Positions 48,438 through 58,856 of a stretch of 64,000 bases of DNA are shown here, piece after piece (the stretch's first letter is position 1; each line of letters opens with the position of its first letter). The stretch lies in NCBI GenBank assembly GCA_051294375.1, contig CM119266.1, forward strand, positions 27,204,718 to 27,268,717, in the 5' to 3' direction. Under the pieces are notes generated by a model. That model was not told the origin of the DNA, did not search any database, and saw only the letters and a list, made by a program, of their open reading frames with translations. The translations under genes were made by a program, and so were the position numbers. The DNA comes from Paraspadella gotoi. Lineage: Eukaryota > Chaetognatha.

Positions 48438-49736
48438 GGTCGGGATCACTCAATTCAATTATAATTTAGGCTAAAACCAAGCATCGGATTTCGAAAGGAG
48501 AGCTCCCTGACGATTCCGAAAAATGTATTCACTTTACTATTTTTTTCAAAGCGTCATCGTTTTTTCGATTTTTTTTGTACTATATAAAATAAAAAAACCT
48601 ATTTGAAGAGTTTGCAGATCAAACGGTAAGGCGGTTTCTCATGAAATTTGGCATGAATTATCTTTAGTCACGGGACTCCAATTCTATGAAAGATCTTTCA
48701 AAATTTGCCTTCCTTCATATGAAAATTTATTATTTAGTCAATTTTTGGATTAATTCCTTGATATCTTTGAACGAAAAAAAGTTTTCCAAAAAAAGCGCTC
48801 ATAGAATCTTCCCACCTTTCCTTTCTTGCCCAGATATTTTTTTTCTTCAAGAAGAGTCCCAGTTGAGCTGCAACTCTCTTCGTTTTTAACTTCTCTTCGT
48901 CAAGAAAGTTAAATTCTGTACTCATACTCTGCAAGATTCACCACAACATACACAAACAGGATGTGATGATGGGTTGTTCAACGCGATTCTTAAAAAAAAA
49001 CGGCTTACGTTTTTAAATTCTTATCCAGTTTTTTGTGGACTAAACGCCACAACCGTTCTCAGCGCCATTGTGCTGGAGGCAAGTCATTCCTCAACCCAAA
49101 TCGGTTCTAGCCCGGTGTGTACTGGCATTAGAGGACGGCGCTAACGCGCTGTAACATGGATGTTAAGCCTGATCTCGAAGTCAGGGACTGCTTACATTGA
49201 ACGTTCTATCACTAACCATAAAATAATTACTGTCTTTCAGTTTGATTTTTTTTTTTCAGCAAGATTCCCTAGAAGAAATAGGGCAACTATAAACATTTAC
49301 ATAAAGTAAAAAGTCAAATGAAATAAATTGGATAAGTTTTTAACCTCATTAAAACTCATAAAAGCATAAAAACCCGTCTGGAAAAATGTGTAGATAGTTA
49401 TTTTAAGACTTATTAGTGATACAACTCCAAGTACGGTTACTTGCACAAAAGAAAATTGAAATATAAGAAGTAGAAATTGGAGCTTGCTGTAAAGAATCAG
49501 TTTTTAAGTTAAAAATTTGGTTGTAAAAATTTACCTTACATTTTAAAAAATATTTTTCTCTTGAAAATCTAGTTTTTGCCGAAGAAAAGAATTTGTTTAA
49601 ATTTTTATGAACATTTTAGGTAGATTTTTAAAAGTTTTCAAAGATTTTTAATAGAAAACCTCTTATGGGACGCGAGAAATGAATTAATATACATTAAATT
49701 GAGATTTCTACAATTTTAGGTTGAGTGATCCTGGCC
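48438..49736. mobile_element. 1.3-kb non-autonomous element with TTAA-type target site
   Basis: It is present in copy 2 and absent at the matching site of copy 1 (about 43445). Terminal inverted repeats of 16 nt (GGTCGGGATCACTCAA at the left; TTGAGTGATCCTGGCC at the right, 14 of 16 matching). The empty site reads TTTAAGGAAC. The left flank ends TTAA and the right flank begins TTAGG, most simply a TTAA duplication with one base lost. TTAA targets are typical of piggyBac-type transposition. No transposase frame is seen inside. Confidence 0.78.
49015..49205 (+). repeat. SINE-B-like sequence inside the 1.3-kb element
   Basis: GAGGCAAGTCATTCCTC and GGTTCTAGCCCGGTGTG match the minus-strand orientation of SINE-B at 43 kb. 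It is either a nested SINE or a shared module. Confidence 0.55.
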
Positions 49737-51518
49737 TTAGGAATTGAGAATTTTTTTTGTTCGTGACGGCTTTCATTTTAAATTTTCTGTGGCCGAGATC
49801 AGGAAAAGCGATTTGCCCCTGTCTTCGATTTTCACTAATCGGCATTAAACTGAAAGTCGCTCCTCGTTTGTCGTCTTTGGTCGTCTTCATCCTCATTCTC
49901 GTTAGTCCGTCGGTGTCAGATAATGGAGAGCGGCTGCGTCTTCGTAAACGTCGTCTTATCGTCGTCATCTATCGTCGTCGCTGACCTTTAAAAGAATATT
50001 TTATCATCACTCGGAAAGACGTTCCTGTCGTCGTTGTCGTTTGTCGCCGAAGTTGTACTTGTGGTTATCATTTTTAATTATCTTCGTCGTCGTTGTCGTC
50101 ATCGTCATCGTCCGCCGTAATTGCATACTGCATACGTGTGACCTTCCTTTGGAGGAGACTCGTTTACTTGGAATTGATGGCTCCTTCTTTTGGGCTGTTT
50201 CTAAAGAAAAGAAAAGAAAAGAAAAGAAAAGAAAAAAGAAAGGAAAAGAAAAGAAAGAAAAGAAAGAAAAGAAAAGAAAGAAAGGAAGAGAAGAGCAGAG
50301 CAGAGCGGAAAGAGCTTTGACTTGAGTAGAAAAATTACAAAGTGCAGAGCCTTTAATATATTATTATTAATATAGAAATTAAATAAGTTTCAACTATAAC
50401 TACTACGGCATTGTATATAAGCAGAGGATCTGCAACGAAAACGTAAAAAGTTCGTCGAAAATTTTTCCACGCTCCTGAAAATCGGACAATTCTGAGTTCC
50501 TACTTTACGGCGACTCTCGGCTCCACGCCTACAAATGCTCGTCGTTTTCAGTTGTAAAAAGGATTTGATGACAATGGTCGATTCGTCTTTGTCGTTTTAT
50601 TACCGTCACAAATGTCGTTTTCTCCTCAGCCTTGTCATTCTTTTTTCCTATATTGAGTCACCTAACTTATTTTCTCATTAAACCATTAGAGAGGAATTAG
50701 TAGAATTAAAGTAATGTCTTAAAATTTAGTTAAACTAGTTATGAGTAATTTAAACTTTCGTACAAATGAATCTCCGAGAAAAGATTCATTATATTAAATA
50801 TAAGATATAGTTGCTTTTGTTATTTTACTTAAATCTTTCTTCTTTTTTATTTCTTTTCCTTCTTTTCTTCCGCCATCTTTTTCTCTTGAAAAAAGGTTCT
50901 TTCGGTCGATGCACTGCGACGAATAAATGCATTCTTTGGATTATATTTATTTTTCTGTCTTGTATCAAATTTCTGAATTCAGATAAAGGAGTCAATACTT
51001 AATACAAATGCTGTTTTAGTTTAATTTCATGAAAGGTACTATACAACTTTATTCAATGTCAGAGAAGTATTGATGAAGCTTGAAGAGGCCTTAACATAAA
51101 CACAGGCCGTCTAAAGTCAAGTGGAAGCTAATAGCTAATTTATTGTATGAATAGATAAATTTTTTTTGGTACCACTTTCATATTCCACTTGGAGCAGCAT
51201 CCAACTGGTCTTTTCCTTTTCCTCCTTCGCCTCCAATTCTGTTTTGCGCGGCAACCAACTGATGGCATCCGATTGATGGCACGTTTCCGCCACCAACTAT
51301 TTCCCTTTGAATTAGAGACGAGGAACGGACAATAAAGATTCGGCCCCGCGGTCGGTTCGGAAGAAAAGGGGGGAGAGTTGGGGGAGGCGGAGGAGGGATA
51401 AGAGGGAAGGGGAAAGGAAATGGTTAGAGAGAAGACTAGAGTAGAGTAGAAAAGAAAGTCGAGAACCTTTTTAAAGGGACCTAGGAAGTCGAGAGTCATT
51501 CCTAGAAATAGAATAGTA

Positions 51519-52124
51519 CTATCTAGGAAAAAAGTTAGAGACATTTTTTTTTAAAAGTTCATTTATTCAATAAAAAATATACAAAACATGGGTAAACATT
51601 CTCAATATTTGGTATGCCCTCCCTCGCCATCGACCACTGCCTGCATTCGTCTGGGCATGCTCTCGTAAAGCGAATTGAGGTACAAGGTGAAATGTTTTTC
51701 CACACTTTAGCGCAATTTCTTTTCAGCCCCGATGTTGATGTTCCAAGTCTATTGCTGATGAATGTGTGCGTCTTTCCTCTTTTCTCAGAGCTACAATTGC
51801 ACCTTATGACCAAGAGAGGGGCTGTCTATTCGGCATAACCAAATTTAAAAAATGAAAAAATAATTAACTCAATTTGAAATAAAACAAATACTCAATACCA
51901 GAATTGTGGAAAACTAAAAGGCGATTTTTTCCGCCATTTTTCACTTGAGGTACAATTCTTATTTTGCCTCTAATTCTATAGTTGGTCTAACGAAAAAAAT
52001 GGAAAGGGAGCAACTGAAATAAGAATATGTAGAAATCTGAAACATCCTGATTTTTTATAAAATCGAGCAAGTTTTCGAGTAGATATCCTCAATTAAAAAT
52101 GTTTCTAACTTTTTTCCTAGATAG
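51519..52124 (-). mobile_element. Second copy of the deleted Tc1/mariner element
   Basis: It is the counterpart of 45267-45878 within copy 2 of the duplicated segment, with the same TA flanks and inverted repeats. The transposase remnant has its stop at 51602-51604 and extra one-base differences. Confidence 0.85.
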
Positions 52125-52800
52125 TAGAATAGCGAGAAATGCCGTTTTGCAAGGAGTCAGATTGCAGTTAAAGTTAAAAAATCAGAAGTCGTAAATTAAT
52201 ATGGATATCTAGCTTTTGAACCCCCGTCACTATCCTATGATATACATATCTATGATAAATATCTTTTGCTAAAAGTTTTGTTAGCCAAAAATATAAATCG
52301 TTTGCCCCGCACTGTATTCTTTTTTATAGGCGTAATCAGTAAATAAAGATTCGTCTGATCTTTTATTCATTAAACTGAAACCTCAAGACGCGCCTCCCAC
52401 CGATTAATTTTTAACCCGACCCACACGTCCTTCCACACCATGCCCCCACACCCCCTCCACACCCCAACGTCATCGCCCACGATTCCTCTTGTCCTCGCGA
52501 GATCAAAAGGTGAAATGGAGATAAATGAAATTTGGCTCAATCATTATCGGGATTTATTCTCTCGCCCACCTCTTCATCAAAAAAAAGAAAGAGAGGGAGA
52601 GAGAGGGAGAGAGAGAGAGAGAGAGGGAGAGGGGGTTAAGTCGAGTGTGGCATTTTTGATTTTTAAATATCATAGTTTTGTGATGAGGATTAAAATACTT
52701 TACCTATTTCATGTAAATAAATTAAAAAATTAAAGATATTAAATCATTGGAAAAAGTTTAAATTGTGATTCGGCAACGAATTTATTTAATAATAATAAAC

Positions 52801-52836
52801 GGACATGTTTCGGTTCGGTTTACGAACCTTCTTCAG
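52801..52836 (-). ncRNA. Hammerhead-ribozyme-like motif
   Basis: Reading the minus strand: CTGAAGA (52836-52830) fits the CUGANGA core. An A and a stem II with arms GGTTCG/CGAACC and loop TAAAC come next, then GAAA (52811-52808) and CATGTC, with the expected cleavage after C at 52802. Stem III would be only two base pairs, as in the minimal hammerheads described for Penelope-like elements and metazoan retrozymes. Weak points are the extra A before stem II, which breaks the usual 10.1-11.1 pair, and a short stem I (GCG with CGU). It is followed by AAATAAATTCGTTG, shared with the palindrome at 31.3 kb. Confidence 0.45.
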
Positions 52837-52859
52837 CGCAGTTGTCCTTTTTATTTCTT

Positions 52860-54140
52860 TTTTTTTCTTTTTCTTTTTTGATTTCCGAATCATTTTCTCT
52901 TCTTTCCTTTTTTTTCCCTTTTTTTATTTTCAAAGTTAGTTTTAATTTTTTTTTCAGTACATGGACCCCATCATTTTTATAAGGTTTTGAAAAAGGAAAG
53001 ATTTTCTTAATTTTTACAAATGTATGAGTCTGTAAAACAAGAACAAGAAATTAAATTTTAAAAACAAAAATATATTTGGAATCAGCATGATGTCCGCTTT
53101 CAAACCCTTTATAGTTTTTAAATATTTTAATTAGTTTTAAGACTATAATATATTTTTATAATAATGAAAAAATATTTTTGGTATTTAAAATAATTTTTGT
53201 AAATTTTATTTGTTATTTATTAAAACTGCTCTTGTTTAATGTATCATTTTGTATAAAAAAGGAATCAATTACCTTGGATATTTTCAGAATACTTGTAAAT
53301 ATTTTTGACTCAATTAATAATAAAAACAAAAAAAATTAAATTAATTCAAAAATGTTATTACATCATTATGTAGGTCTCGTTTCAGAGTATTTATGAGCAA
53401 AAAATGTTAGGGCGAGCTTCATTAATAACTGCGCTAGAGCAAATATTGTAAAAAAATTTTTAGGGTGCTGAGCGCAATTTTTTTGAATTTTTAAAAATCC
53501 GTCAAAGCCAACCTTCCTGCATCCATTACTCATAGCTGAGCTGATTCCAACTCCTAGTTTGAGAGATATCCACGCCCTCCAGTTTATCGAGTAAAGATAA
53601 AAGGAGCTGTACCTTTTGTGTCTTTCTTTCTCATTCGTTCTGTTCTTTTCTCTTTTCTTTGTCCTCTCTTTGCTCACCTCTCTTTTTTTCTCTCGGACTC
53701 GGCGGATCGAATCGGAATTTCATGTCTTTTCGACACAAAAGATCGAAAAAATCTCCCCTTTGATGACGACCGATCGGATGTATTTCGCAAATGGGCAATG
53801 AGTTATTTATAGAAAGACAGAGACTAAGACCAAGATATATATTACATAGTGGAGATCTCCATTACATAATTACAAAATGAATCTCTTTTATTTTTATGTA
53901 TTGATATCTATCTGTAAAGATTGGGTAAAAAAACTTAAATTGTAAGCTTAAGAATGTTTCAATTAAAAAAGATAAATTTAACTCCGTACAGTAAATAAAT
54001 GTGACGTTGATAAAAAAATTTAAATATTTTTTTAATTACGTTTCCACTTTCCTAGTTTTCTGTTTTTCGCTCAATTGAAAAAAAATCTTTGCGGTGCCTT
54101 TTATTTTTATTCGATTTTCTAACTTCTAATTAATGCAAAA
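52860..54140. other. AT-rich intergenic region, nothing recognised
   Basis: T-rich and A-rich tracts with short open frames only. I see no repeat shared with the rest of the window. Confidence 0.5.
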
Positions 54141-54168
54141 AACAGTCGAGATTAAGGGACTCTTTAAC

Positions 54169-54174
<6 letters not shown>

Positions 54175-54209
<35 letters not shown>

Positions 54210-54346
54210 AAGAGAAGAGAGAGAGAGAGAGGGAAGATCAATTCCTCCCGCTAACGTCTCGAGACAGAGTCTTTATGGCGACATGAAGGAGGAGTTGAAA
54301 GGATTAATAAATTGACTAAAGAATTAGAGAGGCTGGAGAGACAGAG

Positions 54347-54437
<91 letters not shown>
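54175..54437 (+). repeat. (GA)n microsatellites
   Basis: A short interrupted run lies at about 54175-54235, and a long pure run of about 85 nt at about 54352-54437. Confidence 0.9.
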
Positions 54438-54442
<5 letters not shown>

Positions 54443-54535
54443 CGCGCACCAGACTGAGAAAAAAAAAGGTTGACTGATAATAAAACATAATATAAAGGAA
54501 AATACTGTTTGGGTCCCGTACTTACCCATACTTAC

Positions 54536-54630
54536 CTAGAATGCTCACCCGAAAGACTGCTCGTGCTCGGGGTCGCGAGATCGAAGCTTCGACGATGAAA
54601 CATCGCGTCCTCACTGGTGAGATCACTCAA
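54536..54630 (-). CDS. Candidate internal exon of an unidentified gene
   Basis: On the minus strand a pyrimidine-rich acceptor (TCTCCCTCTTCCTCGTTCAG) precedes 54630 and a consensus donor (AG/GTAAGTATG) follows 54536, enclosing 95 nt open in one frame. The 31 codons are Ser-rich and include FHRRSFDLATPSTSSLSG, which looks like a disordered phospho-regulated segment rather than repeat translation. It is GC-richer than its surroundings. I could not find partner exons in the window. It may belong to a gene with long introns, or be a chance arrangement. Confidence 0.35.
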
Positions 54631-54731
54631 CTGAACGAGGAAGAGGGAGAAAGTCTGGGACAGAGGAACGAGGTAAAAGATAGAGAAAGATAGAAAGACG
54701 ACGGTATAGAAAGAGGAAAAGTTTGGAAGCC

Positions 54732-54734
<3 letters not shown>

Positions 54735-54775
<41 letters not shown>

Positions 54776-55183
54776 AGGGCGATGACAGATAGGGATAGCC
54801 AGGATTAAGGATTAGGTTAAAAATTTTGTAAAAGATTTTGAAAATGGTTAAAAAATAAGTACACTGTACTTATTAGAAACAGAAATGGGGTGCGTTCGGA
54901 AAAATGTGGTGAAAGTTTGATGTCTCAGATAAACGCAATTGCCAAACGACTTGTTGGTATGGAGATAAAACTCAAGGCTACTACATTGAAGCCTTTTGCT
55001 ATCCTTGCCTTCAACGCTGAAGCATATTATGCCGCTCAAGACGAGTGCCGCTGCCGCTGCCTCTGCTGCTTCCGCCGACGCAGTTGCTCCGTCTCCTCCT
55101 CCGCCGACGCAGCATCACCATAAAACGTTTTTTCGGCCTAAAACAAAAGTCGATCGTGATGGGGGAGGTTATGTGAGGGAGAA

Positions 55184-55228
<45 letters not shown>

Positions 55229-55235
55229 GAGAGAG

Positions 55236-55285
<50 letters not shown>
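54735..55285 (+). repeat. (GA)n microsatellites flanking a (GCC)-rich patch
   Basis: (GA)n at about 54737-54778, a GCCGCTGCC patch near 55045-55110, and a long interrupted (GA)n run at about 55187-55285. I could not confirm a gene in between. Confidence 0.7.
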
Positions 55286-55288
<3 letters not shown>

Positions 55289-55369
55289 CCGGATAACGCG
55301 GAAAGGTCGAATGGAGGTCGAAGCGGAGGCGAGGTGAAGAGAAATGAAGCGAGTTGGGCAAGGTTAGGA

Positions 55370-56030
55370 AGGGAAATGAAATGAAATGAAATGAAATGAA
55401 ATGAAATGAAATGAAAAGAAATGAAATGAAATGAAATGAAATGAATTGAAATGAAACGGAATGAAATGAAATTAAATGAAAAGAAAAGAGATTTGATGAT
55501 ATAGGATGAAATGAAATGAAATGAGATGAGATGAGATGAGATGAGATGAGATGAGATGAGATGAGATGAGATGAGATGAGATGAGATGAAATGAAATGAA
55601 ACAAAATGAAATGAAATGAAATGGAATGAGATAGGGTGATATAAGTCGATGTAAGGTCAAGTGGGATGAAGTGAAGTGAGGTGAAGTGAGGTGAAATGAA
55701 ATGAAATGAAATGAAATGAGATTTGATGAGATGAGATGAGATGAAGTGAAATGAAACGAAAAGAAACGAAATGAAATGAAATGAGATTGGGTGATATAAG
55801 TCGATGTAAGGTCAAATGGGATGATGTGAAGTAAGGTGAGGTGAAATAAAATGAAATGAAATGAAATGAAATGAAATGAAATAAAATGAGATTTGATGAG
55901 ATGGGATGAGATGAGGTGAAATGAAACGAAATGAAACGAAATGAAATGAAATGAGATTAGGTGATATAAGTCGATGTAAGGTCAAGTGGGATGATGTGAA
56001 GTGAGGTGAAGTGAAACAATGAAAACAAAG
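55370..56030 (+). repeat. ATGAA/ATGAG pentanucleotide satellite with a longer period
   Basis: Long runs of (GAAAT)n alternate with (GAGAT)n. A non-pentameric segment (GTGATATAAGTCGATGTAAGG...) recurs near 55637, 55790 and 55960, giving a higher-order unit of about 150-170 bp. Confidence 0.88.
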
Positions 56031-56076
56031 GTGAACAAAATTGAAGATATGAAGATAGAAATGAATAGATGGAGAT

Positions 56077-56215
56077 GAACTATTTGAAGCGGATAGAGAT
56101 GGAGATGAACTATTTGAAGCGGATAGAGATGGAGATGAACTATTTGAAGCGGATAGAGATGGAGATGAACTATTTGAAGCGGATAGAGATGGAGATGAAC
56201 GGATAGAAAAGATAT
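56077..56215 (+). repeat. 30-bp tandem repeat
   Basis: Four near-identical copies of a 30-bp unit (GAACTATTTGAAGCGGATAG...). Confidence 0.9.
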
Positions 56216-56254
56216 TGAAAAAGATGGTGAACTGATTTGATGGATCCCGAAAAT

Positions 56255-56440
56255 CCGCCCTTCCGAGGATTAAACTTTAATCCTCGGGAGGGGGGATTTT
56301 TAATTAAAAGGGGATTAAACTTAAAGGGGATTAAAGGGGATTAAACTTAAAGGGGATTAAACTTAAATCCTCGGGATTAATCTTTAATCCTCGGGATTAA
56401 ACTTTAATCCTCGGGAGGGGGGATTTTTAATTTAAAGGCG
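56255..56440 (+). repeat. Complex repeat built on AATCCTCGGG and GGGGATTAAA
   Basis: Direct copies of TAAACTTTAATCCTCGGGAG lie near 56270 and 56398, with short GGGGATTAAACTTAAA units between them. Confidence 0.8.
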
Positions 56441-56684
56441 AATATTTTTTTATGAAGGTCGAGGGGTGTAGTTCAAAGCGTCGAAAGTCAAAACAGCGTA
56501 CAGTTCAAAGCGTCTTATATTAATTTTTTTATGTGTATGATCAATAAGCACAATTACTTCGCATGGCTAATTATTTCTATTAGACTTCCAAGTCATCTTT
56601 ATCGTAATTCTGGTTGTTTTTTTTTTATTTTTTTTTATTTTTAATTTTTTCAAAACAATTTGTTTCGTTGAATTTTGGGCAAAA

Positions 56685-57357
56685 ATGAAGAAGTTTGTTT
56701 GTCTGTTGGCGATTGGGACGATCCTGTTGGCGGCGACGACGATGGCGTCGATGGACACGAACCTGAAGGCGTTGAAGGTGTGTTTGCCATTCTTCGGTTT
56801 CTGCGAATGCTCCAGTGCTGGGAGAGTTGTTAAGAGAGACAAAGTGAATTCCTGCCACAATTTTTAGACGGAAAATGACGCTGACGCGGCTCTGGGGAAT
56901 ATGCGACTCGCCGCTGTACGACGAAGGCACAATAATCGACGCGTAAGCTTTACCTTTCATACAGCCAAATTATACAGTTATTAACGGGATACATGATAGT
57001 TGTTTTTTTTAATTGCAATAGCCTTTTTCGGTTCAATTGCCCCTTCTGGTCTCCTTAATTGCTCCACAATCATTTCTATTGTCTTTGGCTTACTTTTATC
57101 ATCGTCTTTAGAAATACGTATGTTTCACTTTCTTTTTAACTTTTTTGTCACAAATAATTTGTTCCCCCACCCTCTCCTTCTCCCGATTCATATTTTTTTA
57201 GCCCTGCTTAAAGTTTGAACAAGACTGCAGTCGACGTCCTCAAGGATGCTGCAGAAGCAAAAATAAGGTGCAGGATTTAACGTGCGGACTCTCGCGAGCG
57301 GAGTGGACCCGTGGCAAGCTTGCCTGGATGTGCTATCATGTTTTCCGGTGGGGATAA
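56685..57357 (+). CDS. Predicted secreted six-cysteine (cystine-knot-like) peptide, 3 exons
   Basis: Exons: 56685-56777, 56868-56942, 57202-57357. Both introns are GT-AG and phase 0, and the total is 107 residues. Exon 1 encodes a signal peptide (MKKFVCLLAIGTILLAATT..., Lys-Lys then a hydrophobic core). Exon 2 encodes a short acidic then Arg-rich propeptide ending in a dibasic site exactly at the exon border. Exon 3 encodes the mature domain with six cysteines spaced C-X6-C-X6-CC-X10-C-X15-C, within the published range for inhibitor cystine knots, and ends in Trp-Gly, so the Gly could donate a C-terminal amide. Known families with this layout include arthropod and mollusc venom or defence peptides and some neuropeptide-like knottins. 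I cannot tell which role applies. Domain boundaries coincide with exons, which supports the model. Confidence 0.68.
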
Positions 57358-58065
57358 GGAATGGCAGAAAATGAGAAATGTTGAGATGTTGAGATTCAAA
57401 GAAATCAAAGGAAAAATTCATTTGGTTCAAAATATATTTTTATTTCTCTTTAAACTTTAGTCAAACAATAGATCCGGGTCTATTTCCAACTCTTTATTTC
57501 TGGCCTCTTCGTTTTATTAATTAAATTTAATTAAATTTAAAATTACCTTTCGTCGTAAGTTTTCAAGAAATTTTTTTTCATTTAAAATCAAAATCTTTAG
57601 AGCATAGTTATTGTATGTTACTATGTACAATATTAAATCAATTTTTTTTAATAGGAAATAATAAAAGAATTAATTAAGGATTGAAATGAAGGATGAAAAT
57701 GTCGAATGACAGGATGAAGATAATAATACATAAGAAGAGACTGAAGATGAACAAATCTGGTAAAGACAAACCTTGTCAATCCTAAAATGAAACTGACGAT
57801 ATATAAATAAATATAAATATAAATAAAATTGACGATATATAAATACATAAGATTGTCGCGATTTTATGGAAATATGTATTTTAAATTTCAAAAGTTGGTA
57901 AAACTAAATTTATTTTATAAAAGTTTTGTTTACTAGATTCCTCCATAAATTTTTAAATTTGTCAGAACGTTTTACTCTTTTTTTTCCCTATTTTTTTGTC
58001 ACGCTAAACGTTTATCTGATTACGCAAAATATCATGTAAGAAATAAACAAGTTTGAGCAAACAAT
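57358..58065. other. AT-rich region after the peptide gene
   Basis: It presumably includes the 3' UTR of the peptide gene. No canonical AATAAA lies close to the stop. There is a small direct repeat of TTGACGATATATAAAT-type sequence at about 57790-57845. Confidence 0.5.
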
Positions 58066-58856
58066 GTCGGATCTGCCCACGATCATTATCGGTAATTAAT
58101 TCATTAATAATTAAATAATTCAAGTTAATTTATTAATTAGGCAATTAATTAATTAATTTGATCCCAAATATTTGTTTTTAGGTCCTTTCGTCACTAACCA
58201 CGATAAAAGCAATGACGACGAAGAGAATAATGTCGATAACAACTGACTTGATTAATTGACTGATTAATTAATTATTGATTAATTAATTAACTAATTGATT
58301 AATTATTTTATTTATTAATACATCCTGCATTTACATTTAATATAAAAGGAAAAAGAAGCATAATAAATTAGTGAAACAGGTTTTTTGTTTTTTTCCATTT
58401 AAACTCATTTCCACTCAAACGATTCCATCGAAACTTGATTTCCAGTTTAATCACACACCTTTCTACCCAAATACAAAATTTCAAGTCAATCGCCCCATCC
58501 ACTCATAAGTAATTGGTGTTCAAATAGTGTAATATATTTTTTTTGTTTTTTCCATTTAAACCAATTTCCACTTGCACGATTCCATCAAAACTTCATATCC
58601 ATTTCAATCACACAGTTTCCTACCCACACACAAAATTTCATACCAATCCATCCATCCAATCACGAGTAATTGGTGTTTTTTGCTAATGTGGGACGGACGG
58701 ATGGATGGACGGATGGACATCGCTTTTTTTTGCATAAATTATCATAATTCGATGTTCTGACATGATATAAATGAGTGCCCGACAATATTGAGGGGGCGGA
58801 CTGATGGACCGACAAAGTGAATTATAGAGTCTGGATCTGCTGAAAGCAGATCCGAC
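58066..58856 (+). mobile_element. Helentron/DINE-like non-autonomous repeat candidate
   Basis: It starts GTCGGATCTGC and ends GCAGATCCGAC (11-nt inverted pair), with a 3' hairpin whose left arm repeats the same motif. The interior is rich in TTAATTAA and has a short GGAC/GGAT array (58684-58722). Diverged relatives form the 3' parts of the blocks at about 4425-5134 and 9730-10655. No coding sequence. Confidence 0.5.

Larger units (their letters stand above)
46753..52752 (+). repeat. 4.7-kb segment, copy 2, with a 1.3-kb insertion
   Basis: It is near-identical to 41793-46495 apart from scattered one-base indels and the 1299-bp insertion at 48438-49736. After removing the insertion, the lengths agree within about 10 bp. 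Confidence 0.85.

Noticed and set aside
51559-51838. Open frames with CPDECRQWSMAREG (-) and MPSLAIDHCLHSSG (+)
   Set aside because: Both are wrong-frame readings over the Tc1-like transposase remnant.
54890-55123. 77-codon open frame with MSQINAIAKRLVGMEIKLKATT
   Set aside because: The first part looks unusual for repeat DNA, but it runs into a GCC-rich patch, has no clear splice sites and matches no family I know.
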